From: Lithobates sylvaticus
Taxonomy: Eukaryota > Chordata > Amphibia > Anura > Ranidae
NCBI GenBank assembly: GCA_028564925.1
Contig: CM053029.1
Coordinates: 433,143,893-433,207,892, forward strand
DNA: 64,000 nucleotides
Reading direction: 5' to 3'
The notes beneath the pieces are model-generated. The model was not told the DNA's origin. It ran no database searches and saw only the letters and a program-made list of their open reading frames with translations. Positions 1-10,150 of the stretch are shown piece by piece; within the stretch, counting starts at the first letter, position 1; the number at the start of each line of letters is the position of its first letter. A program made the position numbers and the translations under genes.

Positions 1-849
1 TGTATATACCGCCAACGTCACGCTGGCATATGTAGAGGGGGAGGCGCCGGCACCTGAGCTAAATAACCACTCAGCAGTTGGTGCCAAAAGACTCCCTCGT
101 ACAAATTGCTGATGGATGGATCACAGAGCGTCGGCGTGATGGTGTCAATACTGACGTCACCTGCACTAAACCGGAGGCGTGGCATCGACGCACAGCGCGA
201 CGTCCGCCTGATCACCTTGCAGAGGCATGAGGGGAGGAGGAGGACCATGGTGTGCGTTGCAGCTCCCAGGACATACAGAAACACAGTAAACACCACATGA
301 CTGGCCAATCAACAAAAAAATACAACACTATCCAGAATGTAAGAAAATGAGCTGTGAACAACCATGTGTGTAGTAATGTAAACGGCACTCAAAGGTTCCA
401 TTCTTACGGCCGCAATCATGAAATCCATGGCAAAGTAGAGAGACACTGCTGCTTCATAGCCGGCACAAGCGGAGGATTCATGCAGTGACCACAGAGTATG
501 CCGCGTTAGTTCCAGGTGGAACCCGAAGCTCTTTTAGCCATCAGTCAGGCTTCTGCTCTCCCAATGCCTGATGATGAATTGGGGATCGTTTAGGTGGCAT
601 TACATGACCGTGATGACGTCAACGCGTTTCACAACGAGTGGCACTAACACACACCAAACCCTTTTATCTTCTGTCGTGTGGTGGTGAAGCCACAAAGGGG
701 GGAAAAGGGCAAGGATTGGGGGGGGGGGAGAATGAAGAGGAGAAACATCATGCATACATGCACCTAAATTTAGGAATCGAGTGTAACGAGGAGTTTGGGG
801 GGAGAGAGAAAATGTTGTTCATAAGGGGTAAAGTCAAGATTGGAGGAAG
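1..849. other. no gene recognised; possible tail of Penelope-like element
   Basis: No supported coding exon was seen. Short ORFs on both strands lack recognisable motifs. The right part (about 400-850) may be the 3' non-coding tail of the Penelope-like element that follows on the minus strand, but no clear end repeat marks a border. A G-run lies near 718-729. Confidence 0.3.
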
Positions 850-1660
850 GACTGCAGATTAATTTCCGTGTTGAGACACTGGGGGGTGAGAGACTTCAAC
901 GTGAATATCCACCACTTTTCTTTCTGTAGTAGGATACGGTTGAAGTCTCCCCTTGATGGTAGTTTGAGAATATAAATCCCCTTTACTTTTATGCCATCTG
1001 TTTTCCCTTCATGGAATTGGGCGAAATGTTTTGCTACTGGTCTTTCCTGATCTTTTTCAGGGTCTCTCTTTCTTAATACCTCGTAGATGTTCTCCTATCC
1101 TAACTTTTGGGGTCCTCTTTGTTTTGCTAATGTACATCTTGGACATGGGCAGGTGATCATATAGATTACCCTTGTTGTTGAGCAGTTTATTAGATCCCTG
1201 ATTTCAAACCGATTCTGTCCAAAAGCATCCAAAAAGATACTAGTCCTATCTACAAAGGTGCAGATTTGGCACTTGCAGGGGGACATCCCCTTACTTTGGG
1301 GGTATTCCGACAGCCATGTGGAGCTTGGTTGTTTAGTGAACTCGGAATGTATCAAAATATCCCAGAGATTCTTCGCTCTACATGCTACCATCTTGGGACA
1401 ATCTCCAACAATGGTAGCAAGGCCTGTATTTTTAGTTAATATTTCCCAGTGTTTTTCATGGAACTTTACGTATGGCTTCCCATTGGGCTCCGTAAGTAGT
1501 TATTAGTCTTACAGGGCCAGGTTCCGGTTGTTTTCCTGTCTTGGCAATGGGATCTGTAGAGAGTAGACTTTCCCTACTTTGTGTAGCGTCCCTGCATTTT
1601 GCATGCTGCCTCTGTTTATGCAAGTATCCACATTTGCAGAATCTCGCATAAAGATCCTTT
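850..1660 (-). mobile_element. Penelope-like retroelement fragment (RT end plus GIY-YIG endonuclease)
   Basis: Minus-strand reading shows the late RT/linker motif RLITTYGAQW near 1490-1520. Next comes a cysteine-bearing segment (KCQICTFVDRTS, INCSTTRVIYMITCPC), then the GIY-YIG-type stretch YISKTKRTPKVRIGEHLRG near 1075-1135 and the closing motif LLQKEKWWI near 915-945. This order is that of Penelope-like elements: reverse transcriptase followed by a C-terminal GIY-YIG nuclease. The copy is broken and only its C-terminal part is present. Its upstream part stops exactly where the DIRS element begins, so the DIRS probably inserted into it. I could not find the missing RT part to the right of the DIRS. 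Confidence 0.75.
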
Positions 1661-1774
1661 TTTCTCAAATCGCCTTTCAGGACAACCCTGGAGAGAGCGC
1701 AGCTCCGCCCACTTTTCAGGAAACACATGCTTGACCTTTAAAACCCCTCCTCTTCCACCATGGCCTCAGTTATT
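1661..1774 (+). repeat. DIRS left inverted terminal repeat
   Basis: The segment from CTTTCAGGACAACCCTGG to CCATGGCCTCAGTTATT reappears as its reverse complement at 7011-7113. The outer TTTCTCAAATCGCC is not in the right arm, but its complement is present in the internal complementary region, as expected for DIRS ends. Confidence 0.9.
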
Positions 1775-2591
1775 TGTGTTTCCTCCGCCATGTGGAAGCA
1801 CTTGTGGGAACCAGCAGGGCTGCGATCTCTCCAGGGGGAGCTGAAAGGCCTTACCTCGGTGAGGTGCGATTCGCGGCAAAACGACCATCCCAGCACCTTC
1901 CTGGTACGTTCGGAGGGTGTTCCGGAGTCCCCAGCCTTGTCCAGCTTAGGGGAGCATGGCCGAGCAGGAGGTCGAGGCGTCTTGGACCCGGGAGCCCGAG
2001 TTTGAATCTCGCGCGCTGGCGCTGAGTTGGCTTCCGGGTCCCCTCTGGAGGGCGCATGACGCGGCGGCCAGTGACGCGGCTTCCTGTTTGGGCGGGGCGA
2101 CGAGTGGTTCCGGTCGCCTGACAACGCAGGGGCTAGGGGGCGGGTCCTTAGACCGTGTGCAAGCTTCCGGCCAGCGTAATGACGCAACGCCCGGGAGTTT
2201 TAAAATCAGCTGTGTCAGATTCAGTCCCCGCTGCGCTCTCTGCATGATGGAAGAGAGATCGTCAGCGTCGGTGGAGGCAGGCACCACGAGCACCGGTCAG
2301 GCCCAGGTAAGAGGGGCACAACGGTGCTCTTGATTCTTACCCTTATGGGCTTATGTTTTTTCCTTGTGAACTGTATTTCCCTCCCTCAGGGGAGCCTGCC
2401 CCTTCAGGTTTCTGAGGTTACTGTCACTCAGACCTGTGGGTTTTTGGTGGCTGTGTCTTTTCCCCTTTGTTTGTCACAGTGGGGTGTTGTCCTTCTCCCT
2501 GTTGGTGGTCGGTGTGAGCACTGTTTGTTTTAGTGGGCCCTCTGCAGTAGCAGTAAGACATTCCTTTTTTGGTTTCTTTTAGGAGACTGTC

Positions 2592-3890
2592 TTGGGGAAA
2601 ACTAAACGATCTAACCCTCCAGGCCAGAAGAAATGCCCTTCGTGCAAAGTACCATTGCGGGAATCTTGGCAAAAAGCCCTTTGCAAAGCTTGCATTAGGG
2701 AGCTGGTGGAGGAAGAGTCCTCCCAGCAGTACAGGGACCTCTTCTCCTCTGTTAAGGAGATTGCTAGTTCCCTGAGTTCTGTAAAAACTATGTTGGCTCA
2801 GAACCCAGCAGGTCAGAGCACTAGCCAGCAGCCACCTCTAAGTCCTAGACAATCCACCTCCAGACAGCTGGAGATCCTGGATTCCGAGGACGAGGGGACA
2901 AGCACTCTTCCTTCCCTCAGGGATTCAGAGGATGAGGGGGAAGAGGAGGATGAGGACCGTAGGTCTAGGTACAAACTTTCCCTAGAAGAAGTAGATGACC
3001 TACTTAAAGGTATATATACTACCTTAGACATTCAGGAAGAAAAGGTCCAACTATCAGTCCATGACAGAATGTATCAGGGCCTGGATGACACCAAAACCAG
3101 GGTTTTTCCGGTCCATCGGGTACTTTCAGACACAGTCAAAAGGGAGTGGAAGGACCCTGAGAGAGGTCCTTTTCTCTCCAAAACCCTCAAACGGCGCTTC
3201 CCATTCGACGACAAAGAGTCGGAGGTTTGGAATAAAAAGCCGCGGGTGGATGCCGCTTTCTCCCAGGTCTCACGCCGCACTGATTTGGCATTTGAGGACA
3301 TGGGGGTCCTCAAGGACACGATGGATAAGAGGGCTGATGGCCTCCTTAAAAAGGCATGGGATTCTGCGGCAGCTAGCCTCAAACCAGCCATGGCTTCCAC
3401 GGTAGTAGCGAGGAACCTAGAATGCTGGGTGGAGAAACTTAAGAGTCATATTGAGGCGGGGACATCTCGGAAAGACCTCTTGGAATCTTTCCCTTTGATC
3501 CTGAAGGCAGTAAAATACATGGCCGACGCCTCTGCCGAGTCTATCAAGTTGGCAGCTAGGTCTTCTGCTTTAGTTAATTCAGCCCGTCGTGCTGTCTGGC
3601 TAAAGACTTGGTCGGGTGACACGGCCTCAAAGATTAGGCTATGTGGCCTTCCCTTTTCTGGGGACCTACTTTTTGGGCCAGATCTGGAAACCATCTTGGA
3701 CAGAACTGCTGATAAAAAGAAGGCCTTCCCTACTAAGAAGAAACAGGCACCGAAGAAAAATTTTCGTGCTGTTCAGCAGTCCCAAAAAAGTAGGGAAGAT
3801 AACAGAAGCCGTTGGGCTCCCCAGAGGGGTAGAGGTAGGGGAGGAGTCCTGTTTAGAGCTCCCTCCGACCATACACCCAAGAGCAAATGA
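2592..3890 (+). CDS. DIRS gag-like ORF
   Basis: A 432-codon open frame encodes the structural-type first protein of DIRS elements. The start carries paired cysteines (KKCPSCK, LCKAC), followed by an acidic stretch (EDEGEEEDEDRR) and a basic tail (GRGRGG). Near the end, the segment WLKTWSGDTASKIRLCGLPF matches by pattern the corresponding part of the older DIRS copy near 19.6 kb. The next ORF overlaps its 3' end, as is usual for DIRS. It is part of a mobile element, not a host gene. Confidence 0.8.
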   Translation: MGKTKRSNPPGQKKCPSCKVPLRESWQKALCKACIRELVEEESSQQYRDLFSSVKEIASSLSSVKTMLAQNPAGQSTSQQPPLSPRQSTSRQLEILDSEDEGTSTLPSLRDSEDEGEEEDEDRRSRYKLSLEEVDDLLKGIYTTLDIQEEKVQLSVHDRMYQGLDDTKTRVFPVHRVLSDTVKREWKDPERGPFLSKTLKRRFPFDDKESEVWNKKPRVDAAFSQVSRRTDLAFEDMGVLKDTMDKRADGLLKKAWDSAAASLKPAMASTVVARNLECWVEKLKSHIEAGTSRKDLLESFPLILKAVKYMADASAESIKLAARSSALVNSARRAVWLKTWSGDTASKIRLCGLPFSGDLLFGPDLETILDRTADKKKAFPTKKKQAPKKNFRAVQQSQKSREDNRSRWAPQRGRGRGGVLFRAPSDHTPKSK

Positions 3891-5784
3891 CGGTCTGGTT
3901 CCAGTAGGAGGAAGGCTGTCAGCTTTCCTTCCGCAATGGAACAGGATGACTCCGAGCCCATTCGTGAGGAGTGTTGTCGCCCAGGGCTACAACCTAGAGT
4001 TTCTAGAACCTCCTCCAAACAGGTTCTATGTCACGACCCTTCCAAGGGATCAAGACAAGGCCTCTGCCATGACGAACCTGCTGCAGGATCTGATACAGCA
4101 AGAGGTGGTTGTCGAGGTCCCAAAACATCAACAAGGGCAGGGGTTTTACTCCCACATTTTCCTAGTCAGAAAACCCTCAGGAAAATTTCGGTTGATCTTA
4201 AATCTAAAGATCCTAAACCGCTCGATCCGGTACAAACATTTTCGTATGGACACCATCCACTCGATAACGAAATTGTTAATGCCGAATTGTTTCCTGGCAT
4301 CCCTAGATCTAAGGGATGCTTACCTACACATTCCAATTGCCCAGACCTCCCAGCAATTTCTGCGGCTGGCAGTCAATCTGGGGGAGTCCGTTTGGCACCT
4401 GCAATTCAGAGCTCTGCCCTTCGGACTCTCGTCCTCCCCCAGGATCTTCACGAAGATTTTGGCGGAAGCTCTGGAGCCCCTGAGGCTGAAGGGTATTCCC
4501 GTAGTACCCTATCTAGACGACCTTCTATTTTTTGCAGACTCCAAGGAGCAGGTAGCTGTGAATTTGCAGGTTGCTCAAATCCACCTCAGAAGCCTGGGGT
4601 GGCTCCTCAACTTAGAGAAGTCAAGCCTGGTACCGAGTCAGGAAATAACTTTCCTGGGTTATGTAATCAACTCAGTCCTCCAGAGAGTTTTTCTCCCGCA
4701 GGCAAAGCGGGAAAAGGTCCAGGCGGCAGTGAAGCAGGTCCAAACGAACTGTGCAATCTCAGTTCGTTCTGCCATGAAGGTTCTGGGGCTTCTCACAGCC
4801 GCAATACCGGCAGTACCTTGGGCTCGGTTTCACGCCAGGCCTCTTCAGGCAAATATCCTGAAGTCCTGGTCGCATCAGGTTTCTCTAGAGAAACAAATCA
4901 GGCTCACGGTAAGAGTAAAAAGGGCTCTATGGTGGTGGAGGTGTCCGACCAACCTTTCCAGAGGTCTCCCGTGGGTCTTCCCGTTGGACAAGCGCCTCAC
5001 AACAGACGCGAGTGCTTGGGGTTGGGGGGCTCATCTGGACGGTTTGACGACACAAGGGACCTGGACCAAAACAGAGTCGCGAAGATCGTCAAACTGGCGG
5101 GAGCTCAGGGCCATTCTCTTAGCCCTTCGAGTTTTTCGAGAGGAAGTGAGGGGTCATCATGTCCAGATCCTCTCGGACAATACGACCGCAGTGGCTTATG
5201 TACAGCGACAGGGAGGAACCAGGAGCAGTGCTCTTATGGTCCTAGCCGAGCAACTTTTCAGTTGGGCGGAACCATGGGTAGCCTCCCTCTCGGCAGTCCA
5301 CCTGAAGGGTTCCTTAAACCTTTTCGCAGACATGCTCAGCAGGAAAAGGCTGTTGGAGGCAGAATGGGCTCTGAATCAAGACGTCTTTCTTATGATCACC
5401 AAAGTGTGGGGGTCTCCTCAAATAGACCTTTTTGCCAATCGGCAGAACTGCAAGGTCCGCAGGTTCTTTTCCCTGCACAGGGAGGACGGAGCCGTGGGTC
5501 TGGATGCCCTGGCTCACCCATGGCACTACCACCTGTGCTATGCCTTTCCCCCCTTCCCTTTAATTCCGTTGGTGCTGAGGAAGTTCAGGGAAGAGGGGAT
5601 CGGTATGATCCTGATCACACCCTACTGGCCCAAAAGGCCCTGGTTTTCGGCTCTCCTAGGCTTAGCAGTGGAGCCTCCGTGGAGGCTGCCAGTCAGGGAG
5701 GACCTGCTGTTGCAGGGAACGGTGGTTCACCCAGAAGTAGGCAGACTTCAGCTAACGGCCTGGCTTCTGAAAAAGACCTCCTAA
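3616..5784 (+). CDS. DIRS reverse transcriptase / RNase H ORF
   Basis: A 722-codon open frame. The first part overlaps the gag-like ORF, and the enzyme proper begins in about the second hundred codons. RT signatures include KPSGKFRLILNLK, ALPFGLSSSPRIFTKI and the catalytic YLDDLLFF. RNase H follows with TTDASAWGWGAHL and ILSDNTTAVAYV, and the conserved DIRS tail contains YAFPPFPLIPLV and ILITPYWPKRPWF. The product would copy element RNA to cDNA. I did not fix a translation start, because DIRS second ORFs are often expressed from overlapping frames. Confidence 0.85.
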   Translation: MTRPQRLGYVAFPFLGTYFLGQIWKPSWTELLIKRRPSLLRRNRHRRKIFVLFSSPKKVGKITEAVGLPRGVEVGEESCLELPPTIHPRANDGLVPVGGRLSAFLPQWNRMTPSPFVRSVVAQGYNLEFLEPPPNRFYVTTLPRDQDKASAMTNLLQDLIQQEVVVEVPKHQQGQGFYSHIFLVRKPSGKFRLILNLKILNRSIRYKHFRMDTIHSITKLLMPNCFLASLDLRDAYLHIPIAQTSQQFLRLAVNLGESVWHLQFRALPFGLSSSPRIFTKILAEALEPLRLKGIPVVPYLDDLLFFADSKEQVAVNLQVAQIHLRSLGWLLNLEKSSLVPSQEITFLGYVINSVLQRVFLPQAKREKVQAAVKQVQTNCAISVRSAMKVLGLLTAAIPAVPWARFHARPLQANILKSWSHQVSLEKQIRLTVRVKRALWWWRCPTNLSRGLPWVFPLDKRLTTDASAWGWGAHLDGLTTQGTWTKTESRRSSNWRELRAILLALRVFREEVRGHHVQILSDNTTAVAYVQRQGGTRSSALMVLAEQLFSWAEPWVASLSAVHLKGSLNLFADMLSRKRLLEAEWALNQDVFLMITKVWGSPQIDLFANRQNCKVRRFFSLHREDGAVGLDALAHPWHYHLCYAFPPFPLIPLVLRKFREEGIGMILITPYWPKRPWFSALLGLAVEPPWRLPVREDLLLQGTVVHPEVGRLQLTAWLLKKTS

Positions 5785-6795
5785 AAGCTAGAGGCCTGTC
5801 CGATAGAGTAGTCAGGACTCTCCTGTCCAGTAGAAAGGAGGTGACTAGGGCAATATACTTTAAAGTTTGGAAAAAATTTAATTCGTACTGTACCTCCAAG
5901 GGATTCCAGGTCAAAAGTGTAGTGTCCGTTCTGGAATTTCTCCAAGAGGGGATGGAAAAAGGATTAGCAGCTAGCACCCTGAAAACACAGGTAGCAGCTT
6001 TATCTGTTTATTTTGAAAAAAACCCTGTCCAGGGAGACTTTAATTTCCAGATTTTTTAGAGCTCTGGCTCGAAATAGGCCAGTGGCTCCTACCTTTTTTC
6101 CTAGTTGGGATTTATCCATTGTCCTCCAGGGGCTTATGGAGGCACCTTTTGAACCCCTACAGGGGTCTTGTTTAAAAGATTTAGTCTTGAAAACTATTTT
6201 TTTGGTGGCTATTACGTCAGCAAGACGTATTAGTGAGCTACAAGCTCTAGCAGTTACGGAACCTTTCCTTAGAATCTTCCCAGACAGAGTGGTTCTTCAA
6301 ACAGACCCAGCGTTCCTGCCCAAGGTCTCCTCGAAGTTTCATCACTCCCAGCAAATTGTTTTGCCTACCTTCTCTACAGCTCCTGCCAACGCAGGTGAGG
6401 AGGCGTTTCGCACGCTAGATGTAAGGAGATGTCTTCTGCAGTTCCTTTTGGTCACTAGGGAGTTCAGGAAGTCTAATGCCCTTTTTGTGATCTTCTCAGG
6501 ACCCCGCAAGGGGGAAAAAGCTTCAAAGAGCACCTTGGGCAGGTGGCTCAGGGGGGCTATTGCAGAGGCCTACAAGGCCAAAGGGGAAGTGCCCCCAGCG
6601 GGGATTGCTGCCCACTCCACAAGGGCAACAGCAGTTTCTTGGGCTGAAAGGGCCGGTGCTACGCCTGATCAGATCTGTAAGGCGGCCACGTGGTCAAGCT
6701 ACTCGACCTTCCTTCGCCACTACAGACTGGACTTGCTGTCAGCTGCAGATCAGGCCTTTGGCAGGAAGGTACTGCAGGCAGTAGTCCCACCCTAG
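5785..6795 (+). CDS. DIRS tyrosine recombinase module (broken, about one break)
   Basis: The N-terminal core-binding part (SRKEVTRAIYFKVWKKF, LAASTLKTQVAALSVYF) is followed by the catalytic part. Visible landmarks are TSARRISELQAL (first arginine), the HSTRATAVSWAERAG box (H-x-x-R) and TFLRHYRLDL with the likely nucleophile tyrosine. The enzyme would integrate circular element DNA. The module is complete in outline but broken, with about one break. Confidence 0.85.
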
Positions 6796-6813
6796 GTAAG
6801 CTTCTCGGTTATC

Positions 6814-6904
6814 CTCTCCAGGGTTGTCCTGAAAGGCGATTTGAGAAAGACTTAGTTAGACTTACCGGTGACGGTATTTCTAAGAGCCTTTCAGGACAAC
6901 CCCT
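6814..6904 (+). repeat. DIRS internal complementary region
   Basis: Contains the reverse complement of the left end (GGTTGTCCTGAAAGGCGATT) joined directly to the reverse complement of the right end (GACTTAGTTAGACTTACCGG). It is thus a fixed copy of the circle junction, lying just after the recombinase ORF. Confidence 0.9.
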
Positions 6905-7010
6905 AGTTCCCTCCCTTGTGTTTCTGAATGCATAAAAAAGGATACAAGTATCTGTCATGGTTTTTTGTGTGGTTCTCTGTGCTTTGTTTTCCAGTATGCC
7001 GGAGGTCCCC

Positions 7011-7153
7011 AATAACTGAGGCCATGGTGGAAGAGGAGGGGTTTTAAAGGTCAAGCATGTGTTTCCTGAAAAGTGGGCGGAGCTGCGCTCTCTCCAGGGT
7101 TGTCCTGAAAGGCTCTTAGAAATACCGTCACCGGTAAGTCTAACTAAGTCTTT
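7011..7153 (-). repeat. DIRS right inverted terminal repeat
   Basis: Reverse complement of the left arm from AATAACTGAGGCCATGG through GGTTGTCCTGAAAGG. It is followed by a right-only extension ending CCGGTAAGTCTAACTAAGTC plus TTT, which is present in complement in the internal region. Confidence 0.9.
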
Positions 7154-7744
7154 TTTTTGTAATTCCTCTGGGCATTGCTAGCTATTGACATCTATATGGC
7201 TGTGTGTGACTGTTGCAGCTGTTGGAGCTGTATGCAGCTCCAAAGTATATGAACTCAGAGGCTCTATGCATTGATCCACAACTTGTGATCCCATACCAGG
7301 AGCTCTAGTAGTAGATACATCCCACCTAGCATATAGCAGGCTTGCTATATTCACTTCTTTCCCATATCCCCGGAGGGCCATACGCACATAGGTTGCCTTA
7401 ACAGGATTCCTCATTGGTGAATTCCTTTCTCAGCTACATCTATTAAGCAGTATTTACTGACGATCTCTGTGTGTATGGTCATTTTGGTGTCTGGCCCTTT
7501 TTATTTGTTTAGTTAGTTCTTGCATGGTCTGTATGTCCATTGTCTATTTCAGCAGTGTGGGACTTTATAAACTATAACCAGTGTAGATGTAACCCGATTT
7601 CTCAGAATTCTGAGCTATGGTTTTATTCTTTACATTAAATAAACTTTTGTATATTTAAACCAGACTCTATTAGTGCCCTTTGCTGCCTTAGTAGCCGCTT
7701 TACCTCTTGGGGTTCCCTCATCTGAGGTCTCCCCCATCTTTTTT
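7154..7744. other. unassigned intergenic stretch
   Basis: I see no motif that names this stretch. It has moderate base composition and an AATAAA near 7637. It could be part of an old retroelement or unique sequence. Confidence 0.3.
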
Positions 7745-8955
7745 TTCAGTCTTTATCTTCTCAGATGGTAAAGCTGCCCATTCCTCTTGACAAAAATCCT
7801 CCAGTTCCTGTAAATTCTTGGGCTGTCTTGCATGAACCTAACGTTTTGAGATCTCCCCAGAGTGGCTCAATGATATTGAGGTCAGGAGAGTGAGATGACC
7901 ACTCCAGAACCTTTACTTTATTCTGCTGTAGCCAATGACAGGTCGACTTGGCCTTGTGTTTTGGATCATTGTCATGTTGGAATGTCCTAGTACGTCCAAT
8001 GCGCAGCTTCCTGGCAGATGAATGCAAATGTCCCTCCAGTATTATTTGATAACATACTGCATTCATCTTGCCATCAAATTTCCTGTGCCTTTTTTGTAGC
8101 TCACACATCCCCAAAACATCAGCAATCCACCTCCGTGTTTCACAGTAGGAATGGTGTATCGTTCATCATCAGGCCTTGTTGACTCCTCTCCAAATGTAGT
8201 GTTTATGGTTGTGGCCAAAAAGCTCAATTTTGGTCTCATCACTCCGAATGACTTAGTGCCAGAAGGTTTGAGGCTTGTCTCTGTGCTGCTTTGTGCCATT
8301 TGTGTAAATAATGGCTTTCTTATGACTCGACCATGCAGCTCATCTTTATTCTAGTGCCTACTTTATTGTGCATCTTGAAACAGCCACACTACATGTTTTC
8401 AGAGAGTCCTGTATTTCACCTGAAGGTATTTGTGTTTTTCTTTGCATCTCAAACAATTTTCCTCGCAGTTGTGGCTGAAATTTTAGTTGGTCTACCTGAC
8501 CTTGGTTTGGTTTAAACAGAACCCCTCATTTTCCACTTCTTGATTAGAGTTAGAACACTGCTGATTGGCATTCTCAGTTCCTTGGAAGTCTTTTTATATC
8601 CCTTTCCTGTTTTTATACAGTTCAACTACCTTTTCCCGTGGATCCTTTGACAATTCTTTTGCTTTCCCCATGACTCAGAATCCAGAAACGTCAGTGCAGC
8701 ACTGGATGAAAGAAGCAAGAGTCTGCCAGGAGTTCAGAAACACATTGACCTTTTATCAATGATCAGGGTCATTTGGGTAGTTTCTGTTGTGATTATGATT
8801 TAAAAAGAGTATTTTAATTGATAATCTATTGATTAATGGCTTCAGCCAAACACTAACCATGAGTGAAAGAAAAGTTTTTGTGTTAACATTCATATTCTCT
8901 GAAAAATGGCCAAGAAATCATAAATTCTGCCAGGGTATGTAAACTTGTGTATATA
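7745..8955 (-). mobile_element. Tc1-like DNA transposon, degraded
   Basis: The minus strand encodes Tc1 transposase pieces: KPSGTKSFGVMRPKLSF, YTIPTVKHGGGLLMFWGC (8150-8190), TRTFQHDNDPKHKAKST with the second catalytic D (7955-8000) and WSSHSPDLNIIEPLWGDLKT with the D34E-type box (7845-7905). The right end carries a Tc1-type terminal sequence reading, on the minus strand, AAGTTTACATACCCTGGCAG (8933-8952). The left end is not matched by an obvious inverted copy, so it seems truncated near 7745. The N-terminal DNA-binding half is frameshifted and barely readable. Confidence 0.85.
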
Positions 8956-9240
8956 AATTCTAATATAATTTCTCAGCACCTTAGTGGCTCAGGTAGGTTT
9001 TACATGGAGAAGATGAGAGAGTGTATATAGTGTAAATCCGTTTTATTAAAGTTAAAAGTTTAAATCGATAAGCGTTCCACTCACATTTAAATAGATTATA
9101 CAGGCAGAGAAAACAAATCAGTGTTCTGATACTCGCGGTTTGCGTTCCATAGAGCGGATATGACGTCACCGGAAGTTCCATGTGACATCACCGGTCACAA
9201 GTTCCAGCTAACACATTTAACCCCTCCCCGGAAGCATCGT
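8956..9240. repeat. unclassified repeat shared with 36.6 kb
   Basis: The motif GCGTTCCATAGAGC, with paired GACGTCACCGGAAG and GTGACATCACCGG, resembles in inverted orientation the GGAAGTGACGTC...CCATGGAACGC block near 36700-36735. It is probably part of the same interspersed family, which I cannot name. Confidence 0.35.
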
Positions 9241-9245
9241 GTTTT

Positions 9246-9290
9246 TATATATATATATATATATATATACGCGCGCGCGCACACACACGG
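9246..9290. repeat. compound microsatellite (TA)n(CG)n(CA)n
   Basis: Uninterrupted TA repeats run directly into CG and then CA repeats. Confidence 0.9.
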
Positions 9291-9433
9291 CTCAAAATTT
9301 CAAGTCCTGAGCGACTAGCCAGGCCTTAAGGGTTACTCGCCACCAGTTGCCCCTGCCAACCCCTACCATGCCCCGCCCATAATCCCTTCCCTATACACAA
9401 CCTCAAAACGCAGCATGACCAGTGCCCACTAAC

Positions 9434-9725
9434 GAGGCCTCACCCGTGTCCATCATTGCGGCCTCACCCGTGTCCATCATTGCGGCCTCACCCGTGTCCA
9501 TCATTGCGGCCTCACCCGTGTCCATCATTGCGGCCTCACCCGTGTCCATCATTGCGGCCTCACCCGTGTCCATCATTGCGGCCTCACCCGTGTCCATCAT
9601 TGCGGCCTCAACCCGTGCAGCCTCACCTGTGTCCATCGTGCAGCCTCAACCCGTGCAGCCTCACCTGTGTCCATCGTGCAGCCTCAACCCGTGCAGCCTC
9701 ACCTGTGTCCATCGTGCAGCCTCAC
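9434..9725. repeat. two-part minisatellite (24-bp then 38-bp units)
   Basis: Seven to eight near-perfect copies of a 24-bp unit (GCGGCCTCACCCGTGTCCAT + CATT) occupy 9434-9607. They are followed by about three copies of a related 38-bp unit to 9725. The 24-bp unit is a multiple of three, so all frames that lack a stop stay open and give artificial repeats such as AASPVSII on + and MMDTGEAA on -. Nothing else suggests a gene. GC-rich sequence without motifs continues to about 10085. Confidence 0.9.
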
Positions 9726-10089
9726 CCCTTGCAGAGAGGGCGGCCGGATCATTATAGCGTGGAGGAAGAGGAGAGCCAGCTTGTTCAGAGCGGGGTTTGC
9801 TCGCTGTATCAGCTTACATTACATTTGCAGTCCGTGCGTCGTCACACACAGCCCCGCCCTCCTGACCCCGCACCTGTGACAGACAGAACGCCGGTCCAAT
9901 GCCAGGGCGCGTTCTGTCCGGCCTCCCTCTCTGTTCTTCCACATGCTTTTTCTCTGGGAGAACTGCTCCCATTCATCCCCGCCTGACGGCGGTGCTCGTC
10001 CCCCCCACTCCCAGGCAGCCCAGCTCCTCACCAGACCCCATTTTCCACTCGCAAAATGCGAGTAGGCGAGTGGAAAAATTGAGGGCTAT

Positions 10090-10109
10090 ATGTGTGTGTG
10101 TGTGTGTGT

Positions 10110-10147
<38 letters not shown>
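10090..10147. repeat. microsatellite (TG)n(TA)n, left half
   Basis: TG repeats followed by TA repeats stop exactly at the Gypsy LTR. TA repeats resume on the other side of the element at 15933-15950, so one tract was split by the insertion. Confidence 0.9.

Positions 10148-10150
<3 letters not shown>

Larger units (their letters stand above)
1661..7153 (+). mobile_element. DIRS-type tyrosine-recombinase retrotransposon, nearly whole
   Basis: About 5.5 kb. The parts appear in the DIRS order: left inverted terminal repeat, leader, gag-like ORF, reverse transcriptase/RNase H, tyrosine recombinase, internal complementary region, right inverted terminal repeat. The internal region at 6814-6904 reads as the junction of the two ends, the DIRS hallmark used to copy and circularise the element. 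In this family the cDNA circle is integrated by the recombinase without an LTR-style integrase. The two ends appear to share a TTT at the joint. The copy looks almost whole, with about one visible break in the recombinase part. The closely matching arms suggest a fairly recent insertion. Confidence 0.9.

Noticed and set aside
1738-2333. Overlapping ORFs of 115-149 codons in the DIRS leader
   Set aside because: GC-rich leader sequence open in several frames on both strands. No family motif; the DIRS gag-like ORF starts later.
3936-6059. 707-codon frame overlapping the DIRS RT ORF
   Set aside because: For most of its length it is an out-of-frame shadow of the RT/RNase H ORF, rich in S, G and P. 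Only its end coincides with recombinase sequence.
9403-9986. Long repetitive ORFs (MMDTGEAA and SPVSIIAA types)
   Set aside because: They come from a 24-bp minisatellite whose unit is a multiple of three. Several frames on both strands are open at once, and there is no splice or domain support.
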